Of a stretch of 5,278 bases of DNA, positions 4,672-5,278 are shown piece by piece; the stretch's first letter is position 1, and every line of letters starts with the position of its first letter. This DNA comes from Actinomycetes bacterium (GTDB lineage: Bacteria > Actinomycetota > Actinomycetes > Actinomycetales > Microbacteriaceae): the NCBI GenBank assembly GCA_023390155.1, contig JAEWDJ010000106.1, forward strand, positions 1-5,278, written 5' to 3'. The position numbers and the translations under genes are program-made. Under the pieces are notes generated by a model, which did no database searches, had not been told where the DNA came from, and saw only the letters and a list, made by a program, of their open reading frames with translations.

Positions 4672-5278
4672 TCAGGCGTGGACCGCGGGCACGGCCCCGG
4701 TCGCGGCGGCCATGATGTTCTCCTCGGTCGCCTCCGCCGTGGGCAGCACGGTCGAGATGCGCCCCTCCGTCATGACGGCGATGCGATCGGTGACGGTGAG
4801 CAGCTCCGGCAGGTCGGACGACGAGCAGAGGATGGCGACGCCCGCCGCGGCGAGCGCGAACAGCTGCTCGTAGATCTCGGCCTTGGCGCCCACGTCCACG
4901 CCGCGGGTCGGCTCGTCGAGGATGAGCACGCTCGGCTCGATCGCGAGCCAGCGGGCGAGCATGGCCTTCTGCTGGTTGCCGCCCGAGAGGTTGACGATCG
5001 GGGTGTGGAGGGACGCGGTCTTGACCGTCAGGGCGGTGGCGAGGCGGCCCGACTCCTTGTCGAGGGCGCCGCGCCGCACGAGCCCGGCGCTGGTGTGCCT
5101 CCCGAGGGTGAGCACGCCGATGTTGTCGCCGACGCCGAGGGAGCTGAGGAGGCCCTGGGCGCGGCGCTCGCCCGGCACGAAGCCGAGGCGGCGGCGCACG
5201 GACTCGCCGGGCGACCGGCGGTCGTAGGCGGCGCCGTCGAGCAGCACCCGGCCTCCGGTGCCGCGGTCGGCGCCGAAG
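4672..5278 (-). CDS. Sugar ABC transporter ATP-binding protein, C-terminal part (CUT2 family; RbsA/MglA-like)
   Basis: This is the last 201 residues of a protein that continues past the right edge. The visible part covers the second ATPase domain of a tandem CUT2-type protein. It starts with LFGADRGTGGRVLLDG-type sequence just after where the Walker A would be. It then has VPGERRAQGLLSSLGVGDNI (about 34-53), the signature LSGGNQQK (97-104), Walker B VLILDEPTRGVDVG (117-130) and the switch region LCSSSDLPELL (150-160). The switch region lacks the usual His, as is common in this family. CUT2 ATPases power uptake of monosaccharides such as ribose, galactose or xylose at the membrane. The first ATPase domain, permease and binding protein should lie upstream, beyond 5278. 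It is the first visible gene of the sugar block. A GTG at 5247 is internal, because the frame stays open and homologous to the edge. Confidence 0.88.
   Translation of the reverse strand, partial: FGADRGTGGRVLLDGAAYDRRSPGESVRRRLGFVPGERRAQGLLSSLGVGDNIGVLTLGRHTSAGLVRRGALDKESGRLATALTVKTASLHTPIVNLSGGNQQKAMLARWLAIEPSVLILDEPTRGVDVGAKAEIYEQLFALAAAGVAILCSSSDLPELLTVTDRIAVMTEGRISTVLPTAEATEENIMAAATGAVPAVHA

Overview
The window is very GC-rich. It has leaderless-looking starts, GTG start codons and GGAGG ribosome sites, and it encodes an F420/NADP-type oxidoreductase and a CUT2-type sugar ABC ATPase. This points to a high-GC actinobacterium, plausibly a member of the Microbacteriaceae. The family assignment is inference from gene style; nothing here fixes the genus.

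Left end (1-386): there is no convincing gene. Bases 1-274 are an interspaced tandem array, nine copies of a 28-31 bp unit built on the invariant core CTCCCGGT. The array runs off the left edge. A 13-bp bulged hairpin (309-342) follows it and may terminate the next gene.

Middle (387-2561): four single genes alternate in orientation. The first is an NADP/F420-type oxidoreductase (-). Divergent from it is a MarR-family regulator (+). A NUDIX hydrolase (-) converges on marR, and a SnoaL/NTF2-like protein (+) is divergent from the NUDIX gene. The oxidoreductase/marR intergenic region carries two TTGA-N4-TCAA palindromes 32 bp apart, centre to centre. This is the layout expected if the MarR protein controls both itself and the reductase. 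The marR/NUDIX junction holds a very long inverted repeat (arms of 47 nt, 43 positions complementary) flanked by C-runs and G-runs, which probably acts as a two-way terminator. The marR and SnoaL genes, and possibly the NUDIX gene, appear to be transcribed from a -10 box 6-7 nt before the ATG, giving leaderless mRNAs.

Right end (2562-5278): a minus-strand block reads, in transcription order, sugar ABC transporter ATP-binding protein (cut by the window edge), RbsD/FucU-type sugar mutarotase, DeoC-type aldolase and a GntR/UTRA regulator. Gaps are 52-67 bp. Together they look like the distal half of a pentose or deoxypentose uptake and breakdown operon with its own regulator: import, anomer conversion, aldol cleavage of the phosphorylated sugar, and control by a sugar-phosphate-sensing GntR protein. 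The kinase, permease and binding protein, if present, would lie beyond 5278. A perfect 13-bp hairpin separates the aldolase from the regulator gene.

No mobile element, tRNA/rRNA gene, CRISPR array or clearly novel system was identified. The most unusual items are the 31-bp repeat array, the giant convergent-gene hairpin, and the paired operators with leaderless starts.
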